From Calvatia gigantea (lineage: Eukaryota > Basidiomycota > Agaricomycetes > Agaricales > Lycoperdaceae), in contig JACAAK010000011.1 of assembly GCA_025093985.1 (NCBI GenBank), positions 2,046,001 through 2,110,000 of the forward strand: a DNA stretch of 64,000 bases, given 5' to 3'. Below are positions 1 through 13,848 of this stretch, piece after piece. Position 1 is the stretch's first letter. The number at the start of each line of letters is the position of its first letter. The translations under genes and the position numbers were made by a program. The notes beneath the pieces were generated by a model. That model was given only the letters and a program-made list of their open reading frames with translations, did no database searches and had not been told where the DNA came from.

Positions 1-3000
1 GATTGATTTTGGTTACGCCAAGATTCTTTGTAAAGATATCGGCGGGATTGTCTTGTGAAGACACATCACCAATCACAATAATACCCTCCTCAACTAATTC
101 TCGCACATAGTGGTAATGAATATCCACGTGCTTCGATCGTTTTTCAACAATGGGATTTTCAGTCCAAAATTTGGACCCATCGTTGTCGCCGTAGAGAATA
201 GGAGTTGGGTGCTCAATATTGAGCTCCTCCAGAAGTTGTGACAGCCATTTCACTTGTCGTGAAGTGTCAGATAGTTCTTTATATTCCGCCTCGGTGGACG
301 ATAGTGAAACCGTCTTTTGTCGTCACGAAGTCCAGGTAACAGCCCCGGACGCGATCAGACAAACGTTTCCCGAAACAGATCGGCGGGTTTCTGTATCTTG
401 AGCCCAATCCAAGTCACTGAGGCATTCCAGCGTCACCGCGGATTTCCCAGTATCGCCTTCATATTTCAATGCATAGTTCCTTGTCATAGACAAGTACTTT
501 AGTACATGAATTCCAGCGCGGTAGTGCTCGGGTGCAGGGTTAGTGGCATGTTGTGCCAGCTTAACTACAGCAAAGGCTATGTCAGGCCTAGTACCGATCA
601 TCAAGTACATTAAAGATCCAACCAATTGTTGGTACTTTAGACGGAAGGGGGTCGTTGCAGTTCCTTTGTTCGTAATGAACTGGAAGCCGGCTGGTAATGG
701 TGTTTTAGCCGCGGCAGACTGCGGAACCTGGAAGCGCTGCAAGATCTTATCCAGGTATTTCACCTGTTGGATGAAGATTTGTCGCTTGGAGCGATTCCTC
801 GAGATTTTCATCCCAAGAAATTCTTCACAGGGACTATGGTCTCTGCATTCCCACTTTTTGGTGAACTTTCCCTTCAACTCTTTGAGGAGGGGGGAGTCTT
901 TCTTTCCCAAGAAATTCACGTCATCAACGTAGACAATGGCTACTACTAGCTCTTTCGTCTTTGGATGTCTGTGAAAGTATACAGCGTAGTCAGATTTGCA
1001 GCGGGTAAATCCCAGCTCAATCATAGATTGATGCAATTCTTTCCACCACTGGCGACCGGCTTGTTTAAGGCCGTAAATCGCTCGTCGAAGTCTCCATACT
1101 TTTCCTTCCTGCCCGGGAAGTCGAAACCCTTCGGGCTGTTCCATGTATATTTCCTCGTCCAGTTTGCTATATAAATAGGCAGTTTTTACGTCAATGCTAT
1201 GCATATCCCAATCATGGATTGCGGCGAGTGCGAAGCTTACGCGCGCAGACTCGTAGCGGACAACTGGTGAGAAAAGCTCGTTATAGTCGATGCCTTCGAT
1301 CTGCGAGAAACCCTTCGCAACTAAGCGAGCTCGCAGGCGGCCATCAGACTTCTCGAGAAATACCCAACGGTTTTTCACCGTCCTCCTTCCTTTCGGAAGA
1401 TCTACCAATTCATAAACCCCGCGTTTTTTCAACGCGTCGAGTTCCTCGATACATGCTGCCATCCATTTTGTCTTTACAGGCTCAGGAAGCTTGAGCATGT
1501 CACGGAAAGTTTCAGGCTCTCCGTGTGCGGTATTATGTACCGTCTGTATCAAGAAATCGATCAATTTTACTCCTCCCTCAGCGACAAGCCTTTCAATGTC
1601 CATGTCATTTACATCGTGAGATGTTGGATCACTGAATTCAGGCATAGGCGGCAGTTCCGGACGTGGAGGGAGCTGAAATGGAGGTAAATCAAAGGGTCGT
1701 GGCGGGTACCACTCAGCACGAACTCTTTGTCTCACATATTCAGGATGATTAGTCCTTGCTCTTCGCTCGCGAATATATTCGTCCGGAGGGGCATTGGCGC
1801 GTACGCGCTGCCTTTGCCTCTGCTGCTCTTGTCGGTGAGTCCGATCTATTTCTCTTTCTATCGAAATTGGACGCCTATTCTCTCCATACGTATTACCCGG
1901 TCTGACAGGAGGCCTGCCTTGTCGTTCAGAACGACGCGGTTCTACCTGATCGGAACCAACAGCTCGACGTTTGGGAACAGGGATTGGGAACTCTTCGTTC
2001 TCGGTGTCCCATACATCCCTGTCCACATGCCAATTATCACAAATATCAGGTTCCTCCTCAACGGTCGTTCCACGCGAAGGTGGCAACTCAGGTGGGGGAA
2101 CCCAAGGTGGCATATTGCCGGGTGATGGCCGTCGTGAATCAAAGCTGTCTGGCAGAGTAGAATCACGCCTGGGTAAAGGAGGTGAAGGCGGAGAATATTT
2201 CGGTTTGAATGGTGGAGCAACTGGGGGTATTGAAACCGGATGATCAGGTGGAGGTGGAACAATTCCAGCGTCATCAGAAGATGGCGGAATAGGTGGTTCA
2301 TTCTCTAATCCTGGTCTAGGCAGGTTTCTCTCTCCTCCGTGATTAGGCCGGTTACTGCTATCCGGCACTGAATCGGGGCATTTAGGGAAATATCCCTCAT
2401 CGAACAAGGCATTCGGTGATATAAAAATCACGTTGCCTGCCGTGTGCCGCATAAAGACGTAGTTTTTACTGCCTTTGTATCCAAGAAAGATCATCATCTC
2501 GGATTTTGTGGACAATTTGTTTGGGCGGATCTCATCGGGTAGATATACATACGCGCTGCATCCAAACACATGGATATGGGACAAATTTGGTTTTTCCCTT
2601 GAATAACACTCAAAAGGTGTCTTCCACTGCAGATGCTGGACTGGCGTGCGATTATATAAATGCACGGCTGTGTTCAATGCAAATTCCCACCACGAGTCAG
2701 GTAGACATGCCTGTAGCCTTATAGCTTGGGCTTTCTCGTGTAGGGTGCGGTTCAGTTGCTCTGCTCTCCCGTTTTGCTGATGCGCATAGGGAGCAGTGGT
2801 CTCGTGGGTAATTCCACGCGCCGCGAGTCCTGCCAATAACCTTTCATTGACATACTCTCCTCCATTATCGGTGCGAAGTCGTTTGACTCGCATTCCGGAG
2901 AGGTTCTCTAACGCACTGATCAGCTGAATTAGCTTCTCAGAAGCCTCGGACTTCTTTCGAAGGAGGACTATATGTGCGTGAGAAGAGAAGTCGTCAAGGA

Positions 3001-3958
3001 ACATCATTGCCCATTTATATTTATGGTAGCTAATGACGGGTAGTTCCAGCAAGTCTGAGTGACATAGCTCAAAGACTGCGGTGGCTCGCTTGGGGTTAAT
3101 CGGGAAGGGGTTATTATGCATTTTCCCCTTGGCACAGCCGTCGCAAATGCCTTTCCGAGTAGATGGCGTGGGAATCGACGCGATGCCCTCAACGTGCTTT
3201 GGAAGCTCGGAGAGCGCGTGATCAGAGGGATGTCCCATTCGACGATGCCAATTGATGTAATCAAGTTGGCGTAATGTCAACGCTACTGGTTTCTCCTTGC
3301 TATTTTGCAAGACATACGTGTGCACCGTATGTACGTTGTTCTTGAACAAACGATGAGGCCAGGCGGATAATACAGCTCTTCCTGATTTATCACGGATGGT
3401 GGTCCCTTTAACGGTTGCCTCTAAAACATAGCCGTTCCGAAGAATCTGACCTGAGGACATTAACCGTTCTGTGATTTCTTTGATGTAAAAGACCAGCGCA
3501 ATACACGAAGTAGCGCTACTGGACTTTCCCTTGTCTGACACATCATGCTGGAAAATCACAGACCCTCGTCCAGTCATTTCATAGATCCGGTTGCCAGCGG
3601 CTTGTATAAGCCCGTAATGGCCCATCTTAACCTCTGCGAAATCAGAGAGATAACCGGTGACATGGTACGATGCTCCAGAATCAAGGAGCCAGTCTGCGTT
3701 ATTCACAGAATGTTTATTCCCTTCTTCTCGACACTTTTGGCACTGAGACAAATCACAAATGTGATATGTAATGATCTGATTAAGATCCTCGTGCTCTTCG
3801 TGGAGTTCTGACCTTAACTTGTCTGAATACTCGTGACCATTCACGGTATATGTAGCGTTCATCTTACTTTCCAGCTTAGTGATACTAGCGGAATAAGCAG
3901 AAGGAGAAGCGCCTTGGGCGCGCTTCCAGCATACATTGCAGTTCAAGAAGTCTGTACA
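1..3958 (-). mobile_element. Ty1/copia retrotransposon, copy A (3' part)
   Basis: Minus-strand copia-type sequence running off the left edge of the window. Domains in sense order are aspartic protease, GAG-pre-integrase, integrase, copia reverse transcriptase and RNase H, which is the order diagnostic of copia (integrase before RT). The 3' LTR is not in the window. The upstream end stops at 3958, where aldo-keto reductase sequence begins. The segment 2935-3958 is repeated almost exactly at 4959-5981. Confidence 0.93.
1..3958 (-). pseudogene. copia pol polyprotein (protease-integrase-RT-RNase H), copy A, interrupted
   Basis: Open on the minus strand from the 3958 junction to 323, then a TGA at 323-325, after which the same frame stays open to base 1. 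Visible motifs: protease WLLDSGASYHVTG; GAG-pre-integrase WHRRMGHPS with CDGC; integrase catalytic triad in CHSDLLELP, RTDNGGEYVN and NGRAEQLNRT; RT KTAYLYSKLDEEIYMEQPEGF region and catalytic YVDDV; RNase H SDLDWAQD, then beyond the TGA the LSSTEAEYKELSD and DNPADIFTKNLG motifs. A proline-rich low-complexity linker lies between integrase and RT. The TGA sits where the family normally has a basic residue in SGAVTW-S-(stop)-RQKTVSLSSTEAEY, so a CGA to TGA transition is likely. The apparent N-terminus encoded at 3959-4012 is foreign sequence from the reductase fragment. Confidence 0.88.
2935..3958 (-). repeat. direct duplication of copia segment, unit 1
   Basis: About 1,024 bp repeated at 4959-5981 in the same orientation. 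Two differences were seen by eye: a one-base deletion near 4981 in the second unit, and one G/A difference (gcgaaa near 3637 versus gcaaaa near 5660), which is a CpG to CpA change. The unit ends at the sequence ctgtaca, where copy A switches to reductase sequence and copy B continues into its own 5' half. Confidence 0.9.
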
Positions 3959-6629
<2,671 letters not shown>

Positions 6630-6918
6630 TCAACGCGTTGCTTCTACAAGGGAACGAGTGGATGGTGGCGGCACAGTTTGTGCCTGCGACACGAAATCCA
6701 CGTCCTGAATATACCCGGAAGAGGTGGCGGCGTTGCCTTGCGCACCTCCCTCCTTTCCCTTTCCTTTCCCTTTTCCTCGAGGGCGCCATCGGCGTTTCTT
6801 CTCGCCGTCGCCGTCTCCTCCAGATGGCTTCTGCTGCTGCTGCTGCTGCTGCTGGGGCTGCTGGGGCTTTTTAGACCCCGAAGGCTGCTGCTGACCTTGC
6901 GGTCGCTGCCCGCCTTGC

Positions 6919-6951
<33 letters not shown>

Positions 6952-7721
6952 CCACCTCCCTGTCGTGGAGTAAAGCGCGCTCGTTGCGCGTGGGTGGTCT
7001 GGTTGGAGGCGTAAGCGGCAATAATGCCACTTCTGGCCTTATCCCACGTCAACTCATGGAGTGACGTGTTCGAAGTAAGGAGTGTCTGAGCTACGTGGCT
7101 CAAAGATGGGTGGAGGAAGTGGAGTAGGATCATCGTTTCGATCTCCGGGGCGATGCCACTATCCATGGCGTCAAGCTGCCCGAAGATCTGCTGGAGCTCG
7201 CTCATCTTGAGTGAGGGATCACCACCGAGGGGGAGCTCAAACGTTATGGCGCGAATGAACTCATTATAGACTTGAGCTGGTCCAGGAAGGCCGTATTGGC
7301 CCTGCAACTGAGACCAGAGAGCGCGAGCGTCCCTGGCGGAATGCTTGAGCATGCTATTGGGGAGAGTTGCCTCAATCAACCCAAGGGCGCGCATCCGGAG
7401 GTTATTAGCCATACCAACACTGCGGCGCTCCTCAGCAGTCGCAGGAATTGGAGTTCCTGGTCGTGCGGGACGTGCCGGCGAAGTGCTAGTCGCTGGGGTA
7501 GCTGGGTGCTCAGGTCCATAGGCCTGCTCGTATTGGACGGGTTCGTCCATGGCTCCAGAGAAGTCCCATCCGGTCCAGGAGCAATCATTTAGGGAAATGC
7601 ACATAAGTGCAGACCGAAGGCGAAGCGACCAAATGGTGTAGTTACCCGTCCCAGTAAGGACGGGAAGCTGCCCGCTAGGGGTTTGAACAAAGCCCTGCGG
7701 AGCAGGGGCCGGTTTAGACAT
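6630..7721 (-). CDS. copia Gag polyprotein
   Basis: The reading frame starts at the first ATG (7719-7721) and ends at TGA 6630-6632, about 363 residues. The N-terminal half resembles copia-type Gag (UBN2/retrotran_gag_2 style): GNYTIWSLRLRSALMCISLN near residue 30, an ALWSQLQGQYG motif, and a TILLHFLHPSL-type helix. The C-terminal part is a Gln-rich, Gly-rich and then strongly basic tail (KKRRWRPRGKGKGKGKEGG) that probably binds RNA; no CCHC knuckle is present. The terminating TGA is in frame with pol: the 37 codons between it and the next frame marker are open, so this is one gag-pol frame split by a single stop. Either the stop is a CGA to TGA mutation, or Gag-Pol is made by readthrough. 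The larger ORF starting at 7742 would need a GTG start. Confidence 0.87.
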
Positions 7722-7906
7722 ATCTAAGAATAGGGTAAACACGCGTTAGCATCATGTAAAACTGCAGTGCGTGATGCACGCGTCGCAACATGGGGCAGAC
7801 ACAGGGATCAAATGGACCAAAGGGCCACCGTCTCCCAGGTTGCGTACGACCGTAGCCTCCTACACTCTACCAGCGTTGCAAAACGCGGTCTGAGTGAGCG
7901 GCGGTC

Positions 7907-7919
7907 GGGGCCCATAACC
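7907..7919 (-). promoter_or_regulatory. Primer binding site, half-tRNA(iMet) type
   Basis: The plus strand reads ggggcccataacc, so the minus (element sense) strand carries GGTTATGGGCCC. It is complementary to the anticodon-loop region of initiator methionine tRNA, which contains the CAU anticodon in a GGCCCATAACC-like context. Copia elements classically prime from an internal fragment of tRNA-iMet. The site lies immediately inside the LTR end (…TTAACA), as expected. Confidence 0.8.
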
Positions 7920-8350
7920 TGTTAAGACGAGTACACCACGATAGCATAACGCTAGTGGCGGAGGGTAGTCGCACTCACTGGGTTTGTTGAGATATTGGTT
8001 GTAGACCGTTGCTAGAGGATATCTTAGAGGTATGATGGGCAGAAGAGTAGACTGAATTGTCTAAGGAATGTATGCATACTACATAGGTCTTATATATCTA
8101 ATGTCTCTGGTCTGTGCGCCGTTCTACCTAATACAGGTGAGGTCCACCTAATACAGGTGAGGTCTTATCTGCCAGTAGCATATACAGAGCATACTGCGTA
8201 CAATGTTCTACTTTAATAGACCATGACCAGCAACCTAGAGTGCAGTCTAGTACATTGTTCGTTATCTCTCTTCAAGAGTGAAGTACTTAAGAACCCGTTT
8301 CAGCTATAAATAGACTGAACCAACATAGTGGTACGGGTCAAGATTCAACA
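7920..8350 (-). repeat. copia 5' LTR (431 bp)
   Basis: On the plus strand it begins TGTTAAGACG and ends GATTCAACA, giving the TG…CA ends and short TGTT/AACA inverted termini typical of LTRs. The inner boundary is fixed by the adjoining primer binding site. The outer boundary is set where gypsy integrase-domain coding begins. The second LTR lies outside the window, so the ends could not be compared. It contains a TATA-like ctataaatag near 8304 and a 20-bp tandem repeat. Confidence 0.72.
8126..8164. repeat. Two tandem ~19-nt units in the copia LTR
   Basis: The unit acctaatacaggtgaggtc occurs twice with a 20-bp period (8126-8144 and 8146-8164). Short tandem repeats in LTRs often act as enhancer or factor-binding units; no function can be shown here. 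Confidence 0.85.
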
Positions 8351-9856
8351 GAGATCACTTCTTCCGCACAATACGATGATAAATCAATCGAAGCCTTCAA
8401 ACAACTACAGTCGAATAACCCTAAAACAATCGACTCTAAATATAGCCTATTTCTGATGGAAAACAGACATCTGTTAACGTTCGAAGGGAAAGTAGTTATT
8501 CCAAACGACCTTCCGCTCAAACGAAGAATCATCCAATGATACCATGATCACGTATCAGCTGAACACCCAGGCGAACAGGAGACTTACCGCCAAGCCAGAC
8601 AAGAAGTCTACTGGCCCAGTCTTGCTACCTTCGTCAAAAACTACGTGAAAGGATGCGCACAATGCCAACAATTCAAAATTAATAGACATCCAACTCATCC
8701 CCCATTACAACCCATCAAACCAGCTAAATCCACAAGACCATTCTCACAATTATCAATGGATTTATTAACGGATCTACCAAAATCACGTGGATTCGATGCT
8801 ATCTTGTCCATGGTGGATCACGGACTTACGAAGGGGGTAATTCTATGCCCAACTTCAAAAAACGCCACAGCCAAGGATATCGCTGACCTATTCTTAGAAA
8901 AGGTCTACGCTAGATTCGGTCTTCCGGACAAAATCATCTCCGACAGAGACCCTAGATTCATGGCAAAGTCGATAAAGACACTTTTCAAGAAACTTAACGT
9001 GAAACAATCATTTTCATCCGCCTTCCACCCGCAGTCTGACGGAACAACGGAACGATTTAATCAAGAAATTACAGCCTACTTATCAATATACTGCACTCAA
9101 AACCCTACCACCTGGGTCGACAACATTCCTACCCTCGAGTTCGCACACAATTCAAGAACCCACTCCAACAGAAAGCAAACCCCATTCGAGTTAATGTACG
9201 GAAGCAAGCCTCATGGTATACCTACTATTATGGAGGAAACCAAAATAGAATCCACCGAGGAACGGATCGAAGCACTCGATCAAGCAAGAAGAGAAGCCAT
9301 CGCAGCGCATAAACTAGCTGCCGAACGAATGGAACGGAGAATCACCTCTCACTTCTCTCCTTTTACGCTAGGACAACAAGTATGGCTAGAAACACGGAAC
9401 CTACACCTTCCGTTCAAGTCGAAAAAGATATCACCAAAACGACTTGGGCCATATCCAATTACACAAGTCATTTCCCCTTTGAACTATCGACTAGATCTAC
9501 CCAAAAACTGGAAGATCCACAACGTGTTCCATGAAACCCTCCTTACTCCTTATTTGGAGAACGACATCCATGGACCAAATTCGGAATTGCCTTCTCCCGA
9601 ACTAATCGAAGGAAGCGAGGAATATGAAATTGAAGGAATCCTTAATCATCGGATCAAAAACGGATCACCTCAATACTACGTCAAGTGGAAAAACTTTAAT
9701 CATGAAGAGAACTCTTGGGAAACAGAGAAAGAACTAGCTCCCCATGCCTTGGAAATGCTAAACGAATACAGGAAGCAACATCGATTAAAGCCCTTCGACA
9801 GAAAATGGGAATTTCAGATCCCAGGACGTATAAAAGTCAAGCCGTTCCAACGATAA
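8351..9856 (+). pseudogene. gypsy pol C-terminus: integrase with chromodomain
   Basis: One frame from about 8351 to the stop at 9854-9856, broken only by a TGA at 8537-8539. The HHCC zinc finger is visible as HDHVSAEHPG … CAQC, with the stop just before it where Arg is usual. The integrase triad is seen in QLSMDLLTDLP, IISDRDPRF and GTTERFNQE. A GPY/F-like module (KRLGPYPITQV, VFHETLLTPY) follows. A chromodomain closes the protein (YEIEGILNHRIKNG, YYVKWKNFNHEENSWE), which in the family steers integration toward modified histones. The frame lacks RT because the element is cut by the copia insertion. If the single TGA is the only lesion in this half, decay is recent or light. Confidence 0.88.
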
Positions 9857-10027
9857 TCCTCACTCCTCTGGTCATTCCAACCATAGGATTCTAACCTCCT
9901 CTCCAAACATTCCTGCCTCTAAAATCCCAGACAACCCCCACTTCCAACCAAATAAAAACGTCTCCACTTACCTATCAGTAAAACCAGATCCCCATAACTT
10001 TCACTATAGTGGTATACTAAAATTCGA
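9857..10027 (+). other. Spacer between pol and the downstream ORF
   Basis: 171 bp with no open frame in keeping with either neighbour. It is pyrimidine-rich and shows no obvious splice acceptor that would join the downstream ORF to pol. Confidence 0.5.
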
Positions 10028-12112
10028 ATGCCCAGAAATACCAAGGCTAAAGCCCACAAGATCGCTAAAGGAAAGCAAACCATCCTCACCAAGCGATCCC
10101 CTACCCCTGAACTACCCCCCACAAACCCTTCTTCATCCAATCTCCTTCTCGATCCTGTTGAAAATGTCCCAAGACACCAGCTTGATCTCCCCTCTCTCTT
10201 CGTTCCCCCAGGAGTCTTCACCCTCGCCGAACTCCAAACCATGGCCGACGAGCACACCAACAACCACTTGGAGGTGTTCCATGGTCGAGGAGAATACACC
10301 CGAATCCCCCCTTCCTGGGAGTCCCCACCTCCCCCTAGATTCAGCGGGCATGAGCCCATCTTTTCGCAACAGTCCTACGTGGGCCCAGGATATCCTGGAG
10401 GAATGGGGAGCATCCCCAAAGGAGTGGAGTCCCCCTCCAATGGACTCCCTGACTCTGGAGTCACCCCCGGAAGTCCAACCTTACGTGGACGACAAGTGGA
10501 CTCCCCTCCACAACTCCCCAGTGAGGAATTGGGAGGATCTCCCCTTCGACAAGGAGCTCTCGGACTCCATGAACTGGGACAAAGCCAGTCACACCTACTT
10601 GCAGGAGTCATACCCACAGTCACCCTGCCCGATGTCGGGCCAGATCTCACCGATTCCGAGATCGTCATCCCCGCAAAATCAAAGCCCCCTCGAGGAGTAC
10701 GACCTCCAACGCCTCGACCAACAGCTGGAGGCAATCCTCCTTCAGCCAACCTCTCACACCCTCTTTGTCCCTCCCCCCTCCGTGCATTTACCACCCCTGG
10801 TAACCCAGTCCCTCCGCTCGAGTCCATTCCTTCCGAGTCGACCCGAATCGATGAGTCCGCCTCGGACCATGCCTCCCAAGTTCAGAACTTGGACGGGGAT
10901 AAACCATGCTCCGTACACACTAGATTCGCCCCCACCACCACCTCTCAGGAGCAACTACTCCGAAACGTTCAGAGGGCGAAAGACCTCTACGAAAAGGTCC
11001 ACAGGGTATAGCTATACGCCCATGGACTATCTGCCGAAGCGGTCGAGGACGTCTTTGCCTATTCCACTCCACCCAGTCTGACCAAAACGACCTCGCTTGG
11101 AAACACCCACGAGGAGCTCCTCGCCGAGTCCCTCGTCGACTATATCCAACCACGGATCGTCGCCTCCAACTCCTCCTCTCTCCCCATTCCGAACAGTGAA
11201 TCTGGAGCAAAGCTGAATTGGCCTGGACCTCATCAGCTTACTACGGAAGCCATTGGCCGATTGGCGAGCTCGTCTGCTGATTTCAATCGGATCGGACGAG
11301 AGTATTTATTTAACGATGCTCAGCGAGCACACTGGCGCGCTATCCGGAACGCTTTTATCGGGGTCGACAATCTTTGTCGGAGTCATTCCGACGCAACCAC
11401 TCTCCTCCAATTATTTATCGACTCAGCAGCCTCTAGTGGACTCCCACAGGCTCTCTTCGATTTCAACCACCAAACTCGCCGATCTAGCAGAATGGCTCCC
11501 CGAGGATCTCCCCACGTCGTATCATCCACGGTTCCTTCAATCCCGCTCTCCCATGCCGGCATCGCCAATCCCCCTTCCCATTCCCTGTCCAGTCGATCAG
11601 TCTCGCCTTCTCGAGGAAAACCACCAACGAGTCCTTCGTCAACTCGAAATTCTAACCCAAAATCCTTCGCTGCAACAGCATCTCGTGCCAAACACTTACC
11701 TGTCCCTCGGTCTCGAGGCACTCCAGAAGCCGCAGTCTCCCAACACTCCCCTCCCTACGACGACAATCAACCCGGAAAGCGTATCTGCAGAAGATGTAAA
11801 ATACTGAAGAAAGCCTACATTGGACACTACGCTTCGGACTGCATCTACCAAAAATGCAAGGGTTGCAAGAAAGCGGCAGTGGGCCATTACACTTACATGT
11901 GCCCAAAGTACGTTTGTAAACACTGCGGACAACTAAACCCCCAACATAGACCTGTCGACTGCGACGTCTATCTAAACGAGAAGAAAACGGCCGCTAGAAA
12001 AGAGCAGAAAAGGCGAGAAAACCTAATCCATCTTATGGAGCTCTATGACGGACACGGAGACATGGACGAGGATGGATATCCGGACGACATGTCCGTAGTT
12101 TCGGCTAAGTAA
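10028..12112 (+). pseudogene. Extra ORF downstream of pol: Pro-rich protein with three C-terminal zinc knuckles
   Basis: A single frame of about 695 codons from ATG 10028 to TAA 12110-12112, interrupted only by TAG 11009-11011. The N-terminus is basic (MPRNTKAKAHKIAKGK). A long Pro/Ser-rich segment follows, then a helical segment around the stop (AEAVEDVFAYSTP, NRIGREYLFNDAQRAHWRAI). The C-terminus carries three Cys/His clusters of CX2CX6-9HX4C form (CRRCKILKKAYIGHYASDC, CKGCKKAAVGHYTYMC, CKHCGQLNPQHRPVDC) and an acidic tail. The clusters resemble Gag-type RNA-binding knuckles but lie after pol, between the chromodomain and the 3' LTR. Additional sense ORFs of this placement are known in some fungal and plant gypsy elements; a specific function is not known to me. 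The overlapping alternative frame is a shadow. Confidence 0.7.
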
Positions 12113-12128
12113 AAGAGACTTTTCCTCT

Positions 12129-12140
12129 AGTAGGAGATAA
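12129..12140 (+). promoter_or_regulatory. Polypurine tract of the plus-strand gypsy
   Basis: The purine-rich sequence agtaggagataa directly precedes the LTR start TGTTATG, where plus-strand DNA synthesis is primed in LTR retrotransposons. Confidence 0.6.
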
Positions 12141-12655
12141 TGTTATGACTTCTTATTCTAGCATTATCCTTTTACAGACTTTTTCCTTTCTTGTCCAACG
12201 TTTATTTAACCATCCTTGTATGTACTTTAGTTTACCCTTCTCTCTTTGCCTCTTTAGTACTCTGTATTCGCCATCATTCCCCTCCCTACCCAATATGGTG
12301 TTTGTAGTTCCCTCGCTATGTGCTTCTCTCCCTATATGGTGGATGTTCAACACATCCACATATCCTTTGTCCATTATCTTTCTTCCGGCTTATCTAGTAT
12401 AAGTAGTTAGTTAGATACTCATTGTAGTAGATAGTTTGAACTGGCTACCAGCCTCTTATCTTCCACAATCTTCTTGCCTGAACTAAGGCCTTGTCTAACA
12501 AGTGACTCGCCTTACTTCTTGACCGACTATATATAGAGACAAGTCCCTGAGTGGATCCCCTCTATATATAGATCTCCGCATTAACTCTATTGGGAGTAAG
12601 TCTGTATAGACGCCCTTTAGGGAAGACAACCTACAAGGTAAGTGTGCACGTAACA
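12141..12655 (+). repeat. gypsy 3' LTR (515 bp)
   Basis: Begins TGTTATGACTTC and ends GTGCACGTAACA. It is homologous along its whole length to the solo LTR at 57025-57535, which fixes both boundaries. Shared landmarks include a TATA-like tatatatagagaca segment near 12531, ccctgagtggatcccctc, and attgggagtaagtctgtataga. The flanking bases after it, gtgta, would be one half of the target duplication. Confidence 0.9.
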
Positions 12656-12710
12656 GTGTACCGAGAAACGATATATTATTTCTGCGGTAGCCAACACAAA
12701 CACAAACAAT

Positions 12711-13718
12711 GCAATGCAAATTAAATCTCGTCCAATCTTGATCAACCCCTTCTCTCTACACACCACGACAGACGAAAAACCGCGAGGCTCGCCCCACTAC
12801 AGAAAACCACAGCAGCGCACAATGGCGGCCTCATAGTCGTCGTTTCCCTGTGTGTGCTTTTCCCATTCGCGAGCGGGCTAAGGTCTGAGCATTCTAGTCA
12901 TTCTCGATCGGTCCTTACAGGATCTGAGCATAACACACCAAAAAGCTCAAACGACGTATCAGAAATACGTTCCAGTCCTCCTCGTATGTCAACACAACAG
13001 CATTATGGATTGTATTGCTTGATGAAACTGAAGACGTCTTCTTTGCACCCTCCTCGTGATGTGTGTGAGGGGACCGAGGGTGAGAGGAGGTTTGGAGCTT
13101 GGAATTCGTCGTAATGACTGGGCGACTGTTTTTTACCCTGCATCTGTGGCCTTTTTTGTGTCAGAGGTGCGAATGGGAGGCTTTTACATCCTTTAGTTCA
13201 CTTCGCTGTGCGTCCTCGAGATTGTTGATCACTTTGTTGTGGTTGATGATTTGGGTGTAACTCGATTCAGACTACTCTTTGTCTGTTGTGGTTCCTCAAA
13301 TTTTTCCCCTTTTTTTCCGCTTCGTGTGGATGATGATGTGGCTGGGTGGATTGAAGAGTTACGGGTTTGTATATCGACTTGTCAAGCATGTCAAGTGTCA
13401 ACCTTACTTTTACTTGTTGGGAGTGAAATTTGGTTTTCATCTTTGCAATGTACTGTCACTTTTGCCCCCTGATAACAAATTGAGTTGAGTTTAAAAATTT
13501 AATGATTAAGGTGCGTTGTGCTGAGTGGACCGTGCCTCGTGATCATGTCCCAAAGGTTGATACGAATGCCAAATTCGGCGCCTGTTCTCTTCTCTCATGG
13601 GACTCAAAAAAGGTCACCACTTCGATGCAAGTATCAAGGCAGTACTATTCTTGGCCTGATAGGATTTCTCAACAACGTCACCGCCACAGAGGATCCCAGG
13701 CGAAAACTTCATAATTGC
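12711..13718 (+). repeat. ~1-kb direct repeat, unit 1 (upstream of HNH gene)
   Basis: Begins near gcaatgcaaattaaatctcg and ends near cgaaaacttcataattgct. It aligns with 15164-16156 in the same orientation with many scattered substitutions and small indels, roughly 80-85 percent identity by eye. No protein domain was recognised in any frame. It occupies the upstream region of the HNH gene, so it may contain that gene's promoter and untranslated exon(s). A CCAAT-free, TATA-poor composition gives no clear regulatory site. Confidence 0.82.
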
Positions 13719-13848
13719 TGATGCTGAGTATATGATGTCAATTGGCGGATTATGAATTGAAACCTATTTCACTCGTCGAGTGGAGAGAGCGACAAATACT
13801 ACTTGGCACCGAACTGCGACAGAAAAAGGACTGACTGCTGCACCCAAG

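Larger units (their letters stand above)
8351..12655 (+). mobile_element. Ty3/gypsy chromodomain retrotransposon, 3' half
   Basis: The plus-strand element has lost everything upstream of the integrase zinc-binding region at the point where the copia LTR is inserted. Order kept: integrase zinc finger, integrase core, GPY/F module, chromodomain, a separate ORF downstream of pol, polypurine tract, 3' LTR. Gag, protease, RT and RNase H should lie left of the window, beyond the other copia LTR, if this is a simple nested insertion. Confidence 0.88.

Noticed and set aside
7985..8350. Alternative copia LTR start at TGTTGA 7985, forming a 6-bp inverted pair with TCAACA at 8350
   Set aside because: The half-tRNA-iMet primer site at 7907-7919 fixes the inner LTR end at 7920; the 7985 match is probably chance.
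10158..11081. Pro/Ser-rich ORF overlapping the gypsy extra ORF in another frame
   Set aside because: The other frame stays open over ~2 kb with a single stop and carries the zinc clusters; this one is its shadow.
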